From an uncultured Intrasporangium sp. (GTDB taxonomy: Bacteria; Actinomycetota; Actinomycetes; Actinomycetales; Dermatophilaceae), in assembly GCA_937873285.1 (NCBI GenBank), contig CALMNV010000295.1, positions 1-7,250 of the forward strand: a stretch of DNA of 7,250 nt, written 5' to 3'. Each line of letters begins with the position of its first letter. Position 1 is the first letter of the stretch. Under the pieces are notes generated by a model. That model did not search any database. It was not told where the DNA came from and saw only the letters and a list, made by a program, of their open reading frames with translations. The position numbers were made by a program, and so were the translations under genes. Shown here piece after piece: positions 1 to 6,496 of the stretch.

Positions 1-279
1 TTCGTCGAGCCGGCGCAGCGCGGGCTCGGAATCGGCAGGGCGCTGCTCAGCGAGCTGGCGCGGATCTGCGTCGAGCGCGGCTGGACCAGGCTGGAGTGGT
101 GGGTCCTCGACTGGAACACGCCGTCCATCGACTTCTATCGGGCGCACGGTGCGGTGGCACAGCAGGACTGGACGACCTACCGGGTCGACGGCGCAGCGCT
201 GTCGCGGCTCGCGGAGCTGGCCGGGCCGCGGCCGGCAGAGCCGGGGCTGACACGGCCAGGGCGACCGGCCCCGGCATAG
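1..279 (+). CDS. GNAT-family N-acetyltransferase, C-terminal part (5' end outside window)
   Basis: The frame is open from base 1 to the TAG at 277-279 and gives the last 92 residues. Near the left edge is QRGLGIG, the acetyl-CoA pyrophosphate-binding motif A (Q/R-x-x-G-x-G/A) of GNAT enzymes, followed by the usual helix (RALLSELARICVERG). Next comes the strand and helix WVLDWNTPSIDFYRAHGA, the typical N-x-x-x-x-x-FY-x-x-x-GA element of the GNAT C-terminal half. The family transfers an acetyl group from acetyl-CoA to an amine. The substrate cannot be read from this fragment; the C-terminal pattern resembles diamine/spermidine acetyltransferase-like members, which is inference only. The last ~20 residues are a Pro/Gly/Arg-rich tail outside the fold. 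The next gene starts 10 bp downstream, so the two may be co-transcribed. Confidence 0.85.
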   Translation, partial: FVEPAQRGLGIGRALLSELARICVERGWTRLEWWVLDWNTPSIDFYRAHGAVAQQDWTTYRVDGAALSRLAELAGPRPAEPGLTRPGRPAPA

Positions 280-289
280 GGTGGCCCGC

Positions 290-1279
290 ATGACCACCGC
301 GACCAGCGTCGTCGTGACGCGCCCCGGCGACCGTGACGTCCTCGAGACCCGCACCACCGAGCTCGCGCCACCCGCCCCCGGCGAGGTGCAGATCGAGGTG
401 GCTGCGGCGGGCGTCAACTTCATCGACGTCTACCAGCGCCAGGGCGTCTACCCCATGCAGACCCCCTTCGTGCTCGGCCAGGAGGGTGCCGGGACCGTCG
501 TCGCGGTGGGTGCGGACGTGCAGGGGTATGCCGCCGGTGACCGGGTCGCGTGGTGCCAGTCGCAGGGCAGCGAGGCGACCCACGTCAACAAGCCGGTGTC
601 AGCGCTGGTCCGGGTGCCCGATGGCCTCGACCTCGAGATGGCCGCCGCGGCGATGCTGCAGGGTCTGACCGCCCACTATCTCGTCACCTCCACCTGGCCG
701 GTCAAGGAGGGCGACATCGCGCTCGTCCACGCCGCCGCCGGTGGCGTGGGGCAGCTGCTGGTGCAGATGGTCAACGCCCGGGGCGGGACGGTCGTCGCGA
801 CCGCGGGGAGCGACGACAAGTGCGAGATCGCCCGCTCGCTCGGGGCCGCGGCCACCCTCAACTACTCCGACTACGCCGAGGCGGCCGACCTCGCGGCTGC
901 CGTCCGGGAGGCGGCGGGCAGGGGCGTCGACGTCGCCTACGACGGGGTCGGCAGGTCGACCTTCGAGGCGTCGCTCACCTCGCTCCGGCCGCGGGGCATG
1001 ATGGTGCTCTTCGGCGGCGCGAGCGGCCAGGTGCCGCCCTTCGACATCCAGCGGCTCAACCAGCTCGGCTCGCTCTTTGTGACCCGGCCCTCCCTCGGTG
1101 CCTACGTGGCGACGAGGGCGGAGTACGAGTGGCGTGCCGGGGAGGTGCTCGCCGCCGTGGCCGAAGGGTCGCTGCGCCTGCAGATCGGGGGGCGCTACCC
1201 GCTGTCCGAGGCGGCGGCGGCATACGAGGCGCTGGAGGGTCGGCGGACGACCGGCAAGCTGCTCCTCCTGCCGCAGTAG
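290..1279 (+). CDS. NADPH:quinone oxidoreductase (zeta-crystallin type, MDR superfamily)
   Basis: This 329-residue protein is about the usual length for the quinone oxidoreductase (QOR) branch of the zinc-less medium-chain dehydrogenases. The GroES-like N-terminal half carries GVNFIDVYQRQGVYP and GQEGAG (residues 63-68), both typical of QOR. The Rossmann half has HAAAGGVGQLL (about 147-157), the AAxxGVG nucleotide-binding motif. The C-terminus ends with the common E-GRRTTGKLLLLP pattern. No structural zinc-binding cysteine cluster is present, which supports QOR over alcohol dehydrogenase. Members reduce quinones or enones with NADPH in the cytosol; the physiological substrate is unknown. I chose ATG 290 because AGGGTGG (278-284) sits 5 bp upstream. 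The in-frame GTG at 281 lies inside that Shine-Dalgarno stretch and would add only three residues. A possible two-gene unit with the upstream acetyltransferase is inferred from spacing alone. Confidence 0.92.
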   Translation: MTTATSVVVTRPGDRDVLETRTTELAPPAPGEVQIEVAAAGVNFIDVYQRQGVYPMQTPFVLGQEGAGTVVAVGADVQGYAAGDRVAWCQSQGSEATHVNKPVSALVRVPDGLDLEMAAAAMLQGLTAHYLVTSTWPVKEGDIALVHAAAGGVGQLLVQMVNARGGTVVATAGSDDKCEIARSLGAAATLNYSDYAEAADLAAAVREAAGRGVDVAYDGVGRSTFEASLTSLRPRGMMVLFGGASGQVPPFDIQRLNQLGSLFVTRPSLGAYVATRAEYEWRAGEVLAAVAEGSLRLQIGGRYPLSEAAAAYEALEGRRTTGKLLLLPQ

Positions 1280-1310
1280 GCGCGCCGTGGCTGCGGAGCG
1301 TCCTCAGCGC

Positions 1311-1316
1311 TAGCCT
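1311..1316 (+). promoter_or_regulatory. Possible -10 box (TAGCCT) for the amidohydrolase gene
   Basis: TAGCCT fits the actinobacterial TANNNT -10 pattern and lies in the 120-bp gap, about 84 bp before the chosen GTG. It is framed by a small inverted repeat (CTCAG and CTGAG around GCTAGC). No good -35 hexamer is visible 16-18 bp upstream, which is common for actinobacterial promoters but weakens the call. Confidence 0.3.
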
Positions 1317-1399
1317 GAGCGACGGCCGTCCTCCTGTCGGGATCCCCGGCGTTGGCTGCGAGACGGCGTCCTTCCTCGTCGAGCTCGGGAGGCCCCGGC

Positions 1400-2956
1400 G
1401 TGTCCCGCACGCTCTTTCGACATCCGCACATCGTCACCGGAGCGCCGGAGGCGCCGCGGACCAGCGCCCTGCTCGTCGAGGACGGCGTGATCGTCGCCGT
1501 GGGGGACGACGCCGTCGCCGCGGCCGGCCGGGTCACCGTCGTGGACCTGCCGGGCGAGGCGGTGCTGCCGGGGCTGCACGACGCCCACATCCATAGCGAG
1601 TGGCTGGCCCGCGACCTGGCCGGCGTCGATCTGCGCGCGGCCCGCAGCCTCGACGACGCCCTGCGGCGACTCGGCGAGCACGCGAGGGGGCTGCCTCCCG
1701 GGCAGCGGATCGACAGCGGGCGGTGGGACAGCAACCGGTGGCGCCCGCCCGCCGTCCCCGACCGGCACTCCCTCGACCGGGTCGTGGCCGACCGGGTGGT
1801 GACGCTGCCGAGCGTCGACGGGCACACCGCATGGGTCAACACGGCCGCCCTGCGCGCCGCGGGCATCACCCGGGACACCCCGGACCCGGTCGGCGGCGAG
1901 GTGGTGCGCGACGCGCACGGCGAGCCCACCGGCATACTGCGCGAGAACGCCATCGCCCTCCTCGACGCACTCCCGGAGGCGTCGTCGCCGCTGCGGCCTC
2001 TGCTCGAGCGCGCCCAGGACCTGCTGCTGTCGGTCGGGCTCACCTCGATCACCGACCTCGACGGCGAGGACACGCGCGCGGCATACGCCGCCATGCACGC
2101 CGACGGCCGGCTGCGCATCCGGGTGCACAAGGGCATCCAGGCCGCCGACCTCGACCGGGCCGTGGCGCAAGGGCGCCGGGCCGGGCAGGGCGACGCGCTG
2201 CTGTCGGTGGGCCCGGTGAAGTTCTTCAGCGACGGCGCCCTCGGCTCGCACACCGCGCACATGTCCGAGCCCCTCGCCGGGCACGCGTCGTGCGGGGTGG
2301 CCGTCACGCCCTATCCCGTGCTCCTCGAGCGGATCCGGTATGCCGTCGACGCCGGCCTCGACGTGTGCACCCATGCCATCGGCGACGAGGCCAACCGGCT
2401 GGTGCTCGACGCCTACGAGGTCGTCCGGGCCGCCGGCTCGGAGGCGCTGCTGCGCGTCGAGCATGCCCAGCACGTGCGACCGACCGACATCGCCCGGTTC
2501 GCCCGGCTTGGGGTCATCGCATCGATGCAGCCGAGCCACGCGACCGCGGACTGCGAGCTCGCCGAGGCGCTGCTCGGCGACCGGCCGGTGGCCTCGTATG
2601 CGTGGCGCGCCATGCTCGATGCCGGAGTCGCGGTCGCCTTCGGCTCGGACGCCCCGGTCGAGGACCCCAACCCGTTCCTCGGGCTGCATGCGGCAGTGAC
2701 CCGGCAGCGCGCCGACGGCTTCCCGCCGGGAGGTTGGCAGCCGGCCGAGCGGATCTCGCTCGACGAGGCGGTCGCGGCCTACACGGTCGGAGCGGCGGAG
2801 GCGGTCGGGCGCCTGGACGTCGGCCGGCTGGCGGTGGGACAGCGCGCCGATCTCATCGCCGTGGACCGCGACCCGTGGCGGGTGGACCCGCCGGCCCTGC
2901 GCGACACCCAGGTGCTCCAGACGGTGGTCGGCGGCGAGCCGGCCCTGCCGCGCTGA
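1400..2956 (+). CDS. YtcJ-like metal-dependent amidohydrolase (Amidohydro_3 family)
   Basis: The 518-residue protein matches the YtcJ-type amidohydrolase family in length and motif order. After a small N-terminal beta-sandwich part comes LPGLHDAHIHS, with the HxH metal ligands at about H63 and H65. Then come VDGHTAWVNTAAL (H about 142) and KFFSDGALGSHTA, whose Lys (about 274) is the candidate carboxylated metal-bridging residue. CTHAIGDEAN (H about 325), RVEHAQ (H about 355) and the late GSDAPVEDPNP (Asp about 417) follow. The C-terminus returns to the sandwich with VGQRADLIAVDRDP. Such enzymes hydrolyse C-N bonds in amides or cyclic compounds; the substrate is not predictable here. GTG 1400 is preferred because GGGAGG (1387-1392) is 7 bp upstream. 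An in-frame TTG at 1352 would add a low-complexity Arg/Ser stretch unlike the family. There is no signal peptide, so a cytosolic enzyme is expected. Two codons of the hexamer GCATAC type occur in it, one with the rare Ile codon ATA. Confidence 0.93.
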   Translation: MSRTLFRHPHIVTGAPEAPRTSALLVEDGVIVAVGDDAVAAAGRVTVVDLPGEAVLPGLHDAHIHSEWLARDLAGVDLRAARSLDDALRRLGEHARGLPPGQRIDSGRWDSNRWRPPAVPDRHSLDRVVADRVVTLPSVDGHTAWVNTAALRAAGITRDTPDPVGGEVVRDAHGEPTGILRENAIALLDALPEASSPLRPLLERAQDLLLSVGLTSITDLDGEDTRAAYAAMHADGRLRIRVHKGIQAADLDRAVAQGRRAGQGDALLSVGPVKFFSDGALGSHTAHMSEPLAGHASCGVAVTPYPVLLERIRYAVDAGLDVCTHAIGDEANRLVLDAYEVVRAAGSEALLRVEHAQHVRPTDIARFARLGVIASMQPSHATADCELAEALLGDRPVASYAWRAMLDAGVAVAFGSDAPVEDPNPFLGLHAAVTRQRADGFPPGGWQPAERISLDEAVAAYTVGAAEAVGRLDVGRLAVGQRADLIAVDRDPWRVDPPALRDTQVLQTVVGGEPALPR

Positions 2957-2977
2957 CCCTCCCCGTCCCCCCCACCT

Positions 2978-3007
2978 CCCGGTCGAGTGGCCAGTTCCGC
3001 ACACGCC
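2978..3007 (+). repeat. 30-bp direct repeat, copy 1
   Basis: This copy begins CCCGGTCGAGTGGCCAGTTC and ends CGCACACGCC. It is identical over 30 bp to the copy starting 33 bp downstream and begins 21 bp after the amidohydrolase stop codon. It contains an internal TGGCCA palindrome. Its function is not recognised. Confidence 0.9.
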
Positions 3008-3010
3008 TCC

Positions 3011-3040
3011 CCCGGTCGAGTGGCCAGTTCCGCACACGCC
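3011..3040 (+). repeat. 30-bp direct repeat, copy 2
   Basis: This is a perfect second copy of the 2978-3007 unit, separated by only 3 bp. Its GTCGAGTGG (3014-3022) can pair with CCACTCGAC at 3058-3066 to form a 9-bp stem with a 35-nt loop. Because it lies directly behind the amidohydrolase stop, it may act as a transcription-ending or mRNA-stabilising structure. No T-tract follows, so it is not a classical intrinsic terminator. Confidence 0.9.
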
Positions 3041-3066
3041 CGCACGCACCGAATCGACCACTCGAC
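3041..3066 (-). repeat. Degenerate inverted copy of the 30-bp repeat
   Basis: Read on the minus strand this segment begins GTCGAGTGGTCGATTCGGTG. It shares the first nine bases exactly with the two direct copies, and roughly half of the following fifteen. I interpret it as a related, diverged unit in opposite orientation; only the nine-base core is unambiguous. Confidence 0.5.
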
Positions 3067-3123
3067 GAAAGGGTGGAAGCCGCACGAAGCCGGCGGGCCG
3101 CCCTGGGCCGCGCCCCGATGCGG

Positions 3124-3156
3124 AGCGGCCGTCGGCCACCAACCGGCCGCTAGACT
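3124..3156 (+). promoter_or_regulatory. Candidate promoter with overlapping inverted repeat for the exporter operon
   Basis: TAGACT at 3151-3156 matches the actinobacterial -10 pattern and is the best promoter-like hexamer ahead of the permease gene. The 8-bp arms AGCGGCCG (3124-3131) and CGGCCGCT (3144-3151) form a perfect inverted repeat with a 12-bp centre, ending on the first base of the -10 box. This is where a repressor site would be placed. No TTGACA-like -35 box is visible. Start site and regulator are unknown. Confidence 0.35.
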
Positions 3157-3261
3157 GAAGCGGCTCTTGCGGGATTTGTCCGTGTCGGGCACCCGCTGGC
3201 GCGCCGACGAGCGCGACGCACCGTCATCACAGGAAGCGCACGACGTGAGGGCAGGAAGCAC

Positions 3262-4143
3262 ATGAGCAGCGCCACTGCCGATCGGATCATCGAGGTCAAC
3301 GGCTCCCCCGTCGACATCAGCGGCCTTCGACCGGTCGGCACCCGGGCCCCGCTGCCCGCTTACGTGCGAGACATGTGGTCCCGTCGATACTTCATCTGGG
3401 CCGACGCCCATGCCCGGGCCTTCTCGAGCAACCGGGACATGCTCCTGGGCAACGGCTGGATGATCGGACGGCCGCTCCTCGACGGCTTGGCCTTCTTCCT
3501 CGTCTTCGGCGTGATGCTGGGGACGTCCAAAGGTGTCGACAACTACATCGGGTGGCTGCTCGTCGGCGTCTACATCTTCTCCTTCACGACCCGCTCGCTC
3601 AGCGGAGGAGCCGCCGCGATGGCTGCTGGGCGCAATCTCATCCGGGCCTTCCCCTTCCCGCGCGCCACCGTGCCGATGGCGATGGTCGTGCGCGAGGTGA
3701 TCTCCACGTTTCCGGTGATCACGATGATGTTGATCATGATCGCGGCCATTCCTCCGCATGCCAGCATCACCTGGCGCTGGCTGCTCTTCCTGCCGGTGCT
3801 CGTCCTGCAGTCCATGTTCAACGCCGGACTCGTGTTCTATGCGGCGCGGATCACCGCGGCCATACCCGACGCGAGGCTGCTCATCGGCTTCCTCACCCGG
3901 TTCTGGATGTACGGCTCCGGCGTGATGTTCTCGCTCGACCGCTTCGTCAGCCATCCACGCCTGCTCGCCATCTTGGAGCTCAACCCGCTGTACTGCGTCA
4001 TCGAGCTCTCCCGCGACCTGCTCGTCTATGGCACGACACCCGATCCGAAGCTGTGGGTGACCCTCTCGCTGTGGGCCGTCTTCACGCCCCTCATCGGCTT
4101 CCTCTACTTCTGGCAGGGTGAGGAGTCATACGCTCGTGAGTAA
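3262..4143 (+). CDS. ABC-2 type polysaccharide/teichoic-acid exporter permease (TagG/Wzm-like)
   Basis: This 293-residue integral membrane protein has a cytosolic N-terminus of about 65 residues and six likely membrane segments near residues 70-88, 94-112, 143-163, 171-195, 208-224 and 264-284. The pre-membrane stretch RRYFIWADAHARAFSSNRDMLLG, GRNLIRAFPFPRATVP between segments 2 and 3, and LNPLYCVIELSRDLL before the last segment are characteristic of ABC-2 permeases. These export undecaprenyl-linked glycopolymers such as teichoic acids, O-antigen or capsule. It would form a dimeric channel with the ATPase encoded next. ATG 3262 is supported by AGGAAG at 3253-3258. The reading frame overlaps the ATPase gene by 8 bp, indicating translational coupling. 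Which polymer it exports cannot be read from sequence; the linked epimerase points to one containing ManNAc or a derivative. One Ile is encoded by the rare codon ATA (about 3860). Confidence 0.92.
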   Translation: MSSATADRIIEVNGSPVDISGLRPVGTRAPLPAYVRDMWSRRYFIWADAHARAFSSNRDMLLGNGWMIGRPLLDGLAFFLVFGVMLGTSKGVDNYIGWLLVGVYIFSFTTRSLSGGAAAMAAGRNLIRAFPFPRATVPMAMVVREVISTFPVITMMLIMIAAIPPHASITWRWLLFLPVLVLQSMFNAGLVFYAARITAAIPDARLLIGFLTRFWMYGSGVMFSLDRFVSHPRLLAILELNPLYCVIELSRDLLVYGTTPDPKLWVTLSLWAVFTPLIGFLYFWQGEESYARE

Positions 4144-5128
4144 CCTCGAGAGCCACCTGGGCACAGAGCTCGTCAGCGGGGATCCCGGCGAGGAGCCGCT
4201 TGGCCCCGACGTCGGTGACGTGTCCGAGGACTCCCCGAGGAAGGGCATCGAGGTGCCGCTCGGAGGCCCGACGGTCGTGGTGCAGGACCTGTCGGTGCAC
4301 TATCGGGTGCCGGTGTCCGCTCGACCCGACGGCCGCACCGAGGAGCAGGGACGAGGGCGAGCCGTGCTGCGACGCCTCGGGTGGTCGAGGTCGGTGACAG
4401 TCCGCGCCGTGCGGCAGGTCTCGTTCGTCGTGCGCTCGGGAGAGTCTGTGGGCGTCGTCGGCCACAACGGCTCGGGCAAGAGCACGTTGCTGCGAGTCAT
4501 CGCCGGCCTCGAGACTCCCACCCATGGGAGGGTCTTCGCCAGTTCCACGCCCGCATTCCTCGGCATCAACGCCGCCCTCCTACCGGAGCTCTCCGGTCGC
4601 CAGAACGTCCGCATCGGTCTGCTTGCCATGGGCAAGACTCCCCCTGAGGTCCAGCGGCTCATGTCGGACGTCGTCACCCTCGCCGACATCGGGGACAGCA
4701 TCGACCTGCCGATGAAGACGTACTCCACCGGAATGGCCGGACGCCTGCGCTTCGCCATCTCAGCCTCCGCGCGCCCCGACATCCTGCTCATCGACGAGGC
4801 GCTCGCCGCCGGGGACGCGGCGAGCAAGGAGCGCGCCGAGGCGCGGATGGCCGAGATCCGCAAGGAGGCCGGCACGATCTTCCTCGTCTCGCATGCGGCC
4901 CAGACCATCGAGGAGATGTGCACGCGCGCGATCTGGCTGCACCAGGGCGAGCTCATCGCCGACGGCCCCGCCTACGAGACGGCCCGCGCCTACCGGTGGT
5001 GGGCATGGAACGTCGCGAAGGGCGAGCACGACAAGGCGACAGGGCTGCTGGAGGACGCCCGCGCCCGGCGCACCGAGACCCCACCTCCTCCCGCCCCGCC
5101 CGCCCCCACCGCGAAGAGGAACCCATGA
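4136..5128 (+). CDS. ABC exporter ATPase for cell-surface polysaccharide (TagH/Wzt-like)
   Basis: This 330-residue protein has one ABC nucleotide-binding domain. Walker A is GHNGSGKST (about 109-117), the signature is YSTGMAGRLRFA (from about 196), Walker B is ILLIDEALAAGD (from about 216), and the H-loop His is in VSHAA (about 253). The YSTGM signature and the EALAAGD continuation are hallmarks of the TagH/Wzt branch that powers polysaccharide export. A ~45-residue acidic N-terminal extension precedes the domain. The C-terminus is a short tail with a Pro/Ala-rich end, so there is no carbohydrate-binding domain of the Wzt type and no long TagH-like extension. GTG 4136 is chosen because AGGAG (4121-4125) precedes it and it overlaps the permease stop by 8 bp; an in-frame GTG at 4118 is an alternative. 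Its last four bases overlap the epimerase start (ATGA). It works at the inner face of the membrane with the upstream permease. Confidence 0.92.
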   Translation: MSNLESHLGTELVSGDPGEEPLGPDVGDVSEDSPRKGIEVPLGGPTVVVQDLSVHYRVPVSARPDGRTEEQGRGRAVLRRLGWSRSVTVRAVRQVSFVVRSGESVGVVGHNGSGKSTLLRVIAGLETPTHGRVFASSTPAFLGINAALLPELSGRQNVRIGLLAMGKTPPEVQRLMSDVVTLADIGDSIDLPMKTYSTGMAGRLRFAISASARPDILLIDEALAAGDAASKERAEARMAEIRKEAGTIFLVSHAAQTIEEMCTRAIWLHQGELIADGPAYETARAYRWWAWNVAKGEHDKATGLLEDARARRTETPPPPAPPAPTAKRNP

Positions 5129-6267
5129 GCAAGCGCGTCATGACCATCTACGGCACCCGCCCCGAGGCGATCAAGGTCGCACCGGTCATCAAGGCGCTCG
5201 AGGCCAGCCAGGCCCTCGAGTCGGTCACCGTGGTGACCGGACAGCACCGCGAGATGCTCGACCAGGTCAACGAGATCTTCGGCATCGCCCCGGACCACGA
5301 CCTTGACGTGTTCGCCCACGGCCAGACGCTCAACGCCTTGATGTCCAAGGTCTTCGACGGCCTCGACGGCGTCCTCGAGTCGGAGGCGCCGGATGCCGTC
5401 GTCGTGCAGGGCGACACCTCCACCGTCGCGGCAGCCTCCATCGCCGCGTTCTACCGCCAGATCCCCGTCGTGCACGTCGAGGCCGGCCTGCGCAGCGGCG
5501 ACATCAGCTCGCCCTTCCCGGAGGAGGCCAACCGCAAGATCACCTCCCAGGTGACGGCGCTGCACCTGGCCCCGACCCCGACGTCCAAGGCCAACCTCGT
5601 GCGCGAGGCCGTCGACCCGGGCACGATCGCCGTCACCGGCAACACGGTCATCGACGCGTTGCTGCACACGGTCGGCCAGCAGATCCCCTTCTCCGACCCG
5701 CAGCTGTCGGACATCGAGGGCTCCCGCCGCCCGGTCCTTCTCGTGACCACCCACCGCCGGGAGAACTGGAACGTCATGGCGGTCGTCGGCCGGGCCGTCG
5801 CGCGCCTCGCCCGGGACTTCCCGGAGTATGCCGTCGTGCTCCCCGCCCATCGCAACCCCATCGTGCGTGACGCCGTCCTTCCCGCCCTCGAAGGGCTCGA
5901 GAACGTCCTCGTCACCGAGCCGCTGGCCTACGGCGAGTTCACCCGGATGATGTCGGCGGCGACCATCGTGCTCACCGACTCCGGCGGCGTGCAGGAGGAG
6001 GCGCCCTCGCTCGGCAAGCCGGTCCTCGTCATGCGGGAGAACACCGAGCGGCCGGAGGCTGTCGAGGCCGGCACCGTCAAGCTCATCGGCACCGACGAGG
6101 AGCGCATCGTCTCGGAGGTGCGCCGCCTGGCCACCGACCCGCAGCACTACGCGAGCATGGCCAACGCGGTGAACCCCTACGGCGACGGCCAGGCTGCCGC
6201 CCGCTCCGTCGCCGCCATCGAGCAGCTCCTCGGCGCCGGGTCGCGGCTGCCGGACTTCGGCTCCTAG
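5125..6267 (+). CDS. wecB: UDP-N-acetylglucosamine 2-epimerase (non-hydrolysing)
   Basis: The 380-residue protein is the normal length for the non-hydrolysing epimerase that interconverts UDP-GlcNAc and UDP-ManNAc in the cytosol. The hallmark GTRPEAIK stands at residues 10-17. QGDTST, HVEAGLRS, PFPEEANR and THRRENW follow in order. They supply Asp97, Glu119, Glu133 and His210, which align with the catalytic residues described for the E. coli enzyme (Asp95, Glu117, Glu131, His213). DSGGVQEEAP (285-294) and RENTERPEAVEAGT contact the UDP part in the family and regulate activity allosterically. ATG 5125 follows GAGGA (5116-5120) and overlaps the preceding stop by 4 bp, so translation is coupled to the exporter ATPase. 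UDP-ManNAc feeds teichoic-acid linkage units, teichuronic acids or capsules; here it most likely provides a sugar for the polymer moved by the adjacent ABC exporter. The gene could equally be called mnaA. Confidence 0.95.
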   Translation: MSKRVMTIYGTRPEAIKVAPVIKALEASQALESVTVVTGQHREMLDQVNEIFGIAPDHDLDVFAHGQTLNALMSKVFDGLDGVLESEAPDAVVVQGDTSTVAAASIAAFYRQIPVVHVEAGLRSGDISSPFPEEANRKITSQVTALHLAPTPTSKANLVREAVDPGTIAVTGNTVIDALLHTVGQQIPFSDPQLSDIEGSRRPVLLVTTHRRENWNVMAVVGRAVARLARDFPEYAVVLPAHRNPIVRDAVLPALEGLENVLVTEPLAYGEFTRMMSAATIVLTDSGGVQEEAPSLGKPVLVMRENTERPEAVEAGTVKLIGTDEERIVSEVRRLATDPQHYASMANAVNPYGDGQAAARSVAAIEQLLGAGSRLPDFGS

Positions 6268-6312
6268 AGCCACGGCGACCGCGACGCGACAAGATGAAGG
6301 CGCAGGAGGGCA

Positions 6313-6496
6313 GTGAGACGCAGGTCCCTGGTCAGGGCATTGGTGATCGCCCTCGTCGCCGTGCTCACCGTCACCGTCACGGCGCTCTTGCTCACCAATG
6401 ACCGCGCAGACCAAGGGTTCGGACCTGCGCAGCCTCCCGTGCCGCAGGCGATCCCGGGAGGGTTCGAGGACGATCCCGTGGCGGCCGGGTGGGCCC
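6313..6496 (+). pseudogene. Membrane-anchored or secreted protein of unknown family, cut by an IS end
   Basis: A GTG start is preceded by a near-perfect Shine-Dalgarno sequence, AGGAGG at 6304-6309, 45 bp after the epimerase stop. The product begins with Arg-rich RRRSLVRAL and a hydrophobic helix to about residue 28, i.e. a signal anchor or signal peptide without an obvious lipobox. A Pro/Gly-rich extracytoplasmic stretch follows to about residue 61. From codon 62 (base 6497) the sequence appears to belong to an IS3-type element, and the frame then runs through IS DNA to a stop at 6583-6585. I do not recognise the family. Its place behind the exporter and epimerase suggests it was the fourth gene of that operon, perhaps a secreted polysaccharide-related or wall protein, but this is inference. 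A 90-residue fused product could still be translated. Confidence 0.55.

Larger units (their letters stand above)
2957..3261. other. 305-bp intergenic region with repeats and a candidate promoter
   Basis: No convincing gene lies here; open frames on both strands are high-GC artefacts without ribosome binding sites or recognisable protein motifs. The left third holds two direct 30-bp repeats and a degenerate inverted copy. The middle (about 3067-3120) shows only GC-rich sequence without clear signals. The right part has an inverted repeat next to a TAGACT -10 candidate. About 105 bp of possible 5' untranslated leader then precede the ABC exporter operon; I see no recognisable riboswitch in this leader. 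Confidence 0.7.

Noticed and set aside
1280..1310. Intrinsic terminator after the quinone oxidoreductase
   Set aside because: Only a short imperfect stem (CTGCGGA/TCCTCAG) without a T-tract is present, too weak to call.
1352..1399. TTG start extending the amidohydrolase by 16 residues
   Set aside because: The added residues are low-complexity and unlike the family. GTG 1400 has a GGGAGG ribosome binding site at proper distance, while TTG 1352 has no clear one.
2978..3040. CRISPR array
   Set aside because: There are only two repeat units and the spacer is 3 bp, with no cas genes nearby, so this is not a CRISPR.
1310..3142. 610-codon open frame on the minus strand (and a 370-codon one at 1195-2307)
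   Set aside because: They lie antisense to the amidohydrolase, whose motifs are unmistakable. The minus-strand products are low-complexity Arg/Gly/Ala/Pro-rich and lack recognisable domains, as expected for shadow frames in high-GC DNA.
1600..3153. 517-codon plus-strand frame overlapping the amidohydrolase
   Set aside because: It is an out-of-frame Arg/Ala/Gly/Pro-rich shadow of the amidohydrolase with no motif content.
2779..3954. 391-codon minus-strand frame spanning the intergenic region and permease
   Set aside because: It crosses three unrelated regions, including the repeats and promoter area, and has no ribosome binding site or domain. It is highly charged, repetitive His/Asp/Glu/Arg sequence typical of an antisense to membrane-protein codons.
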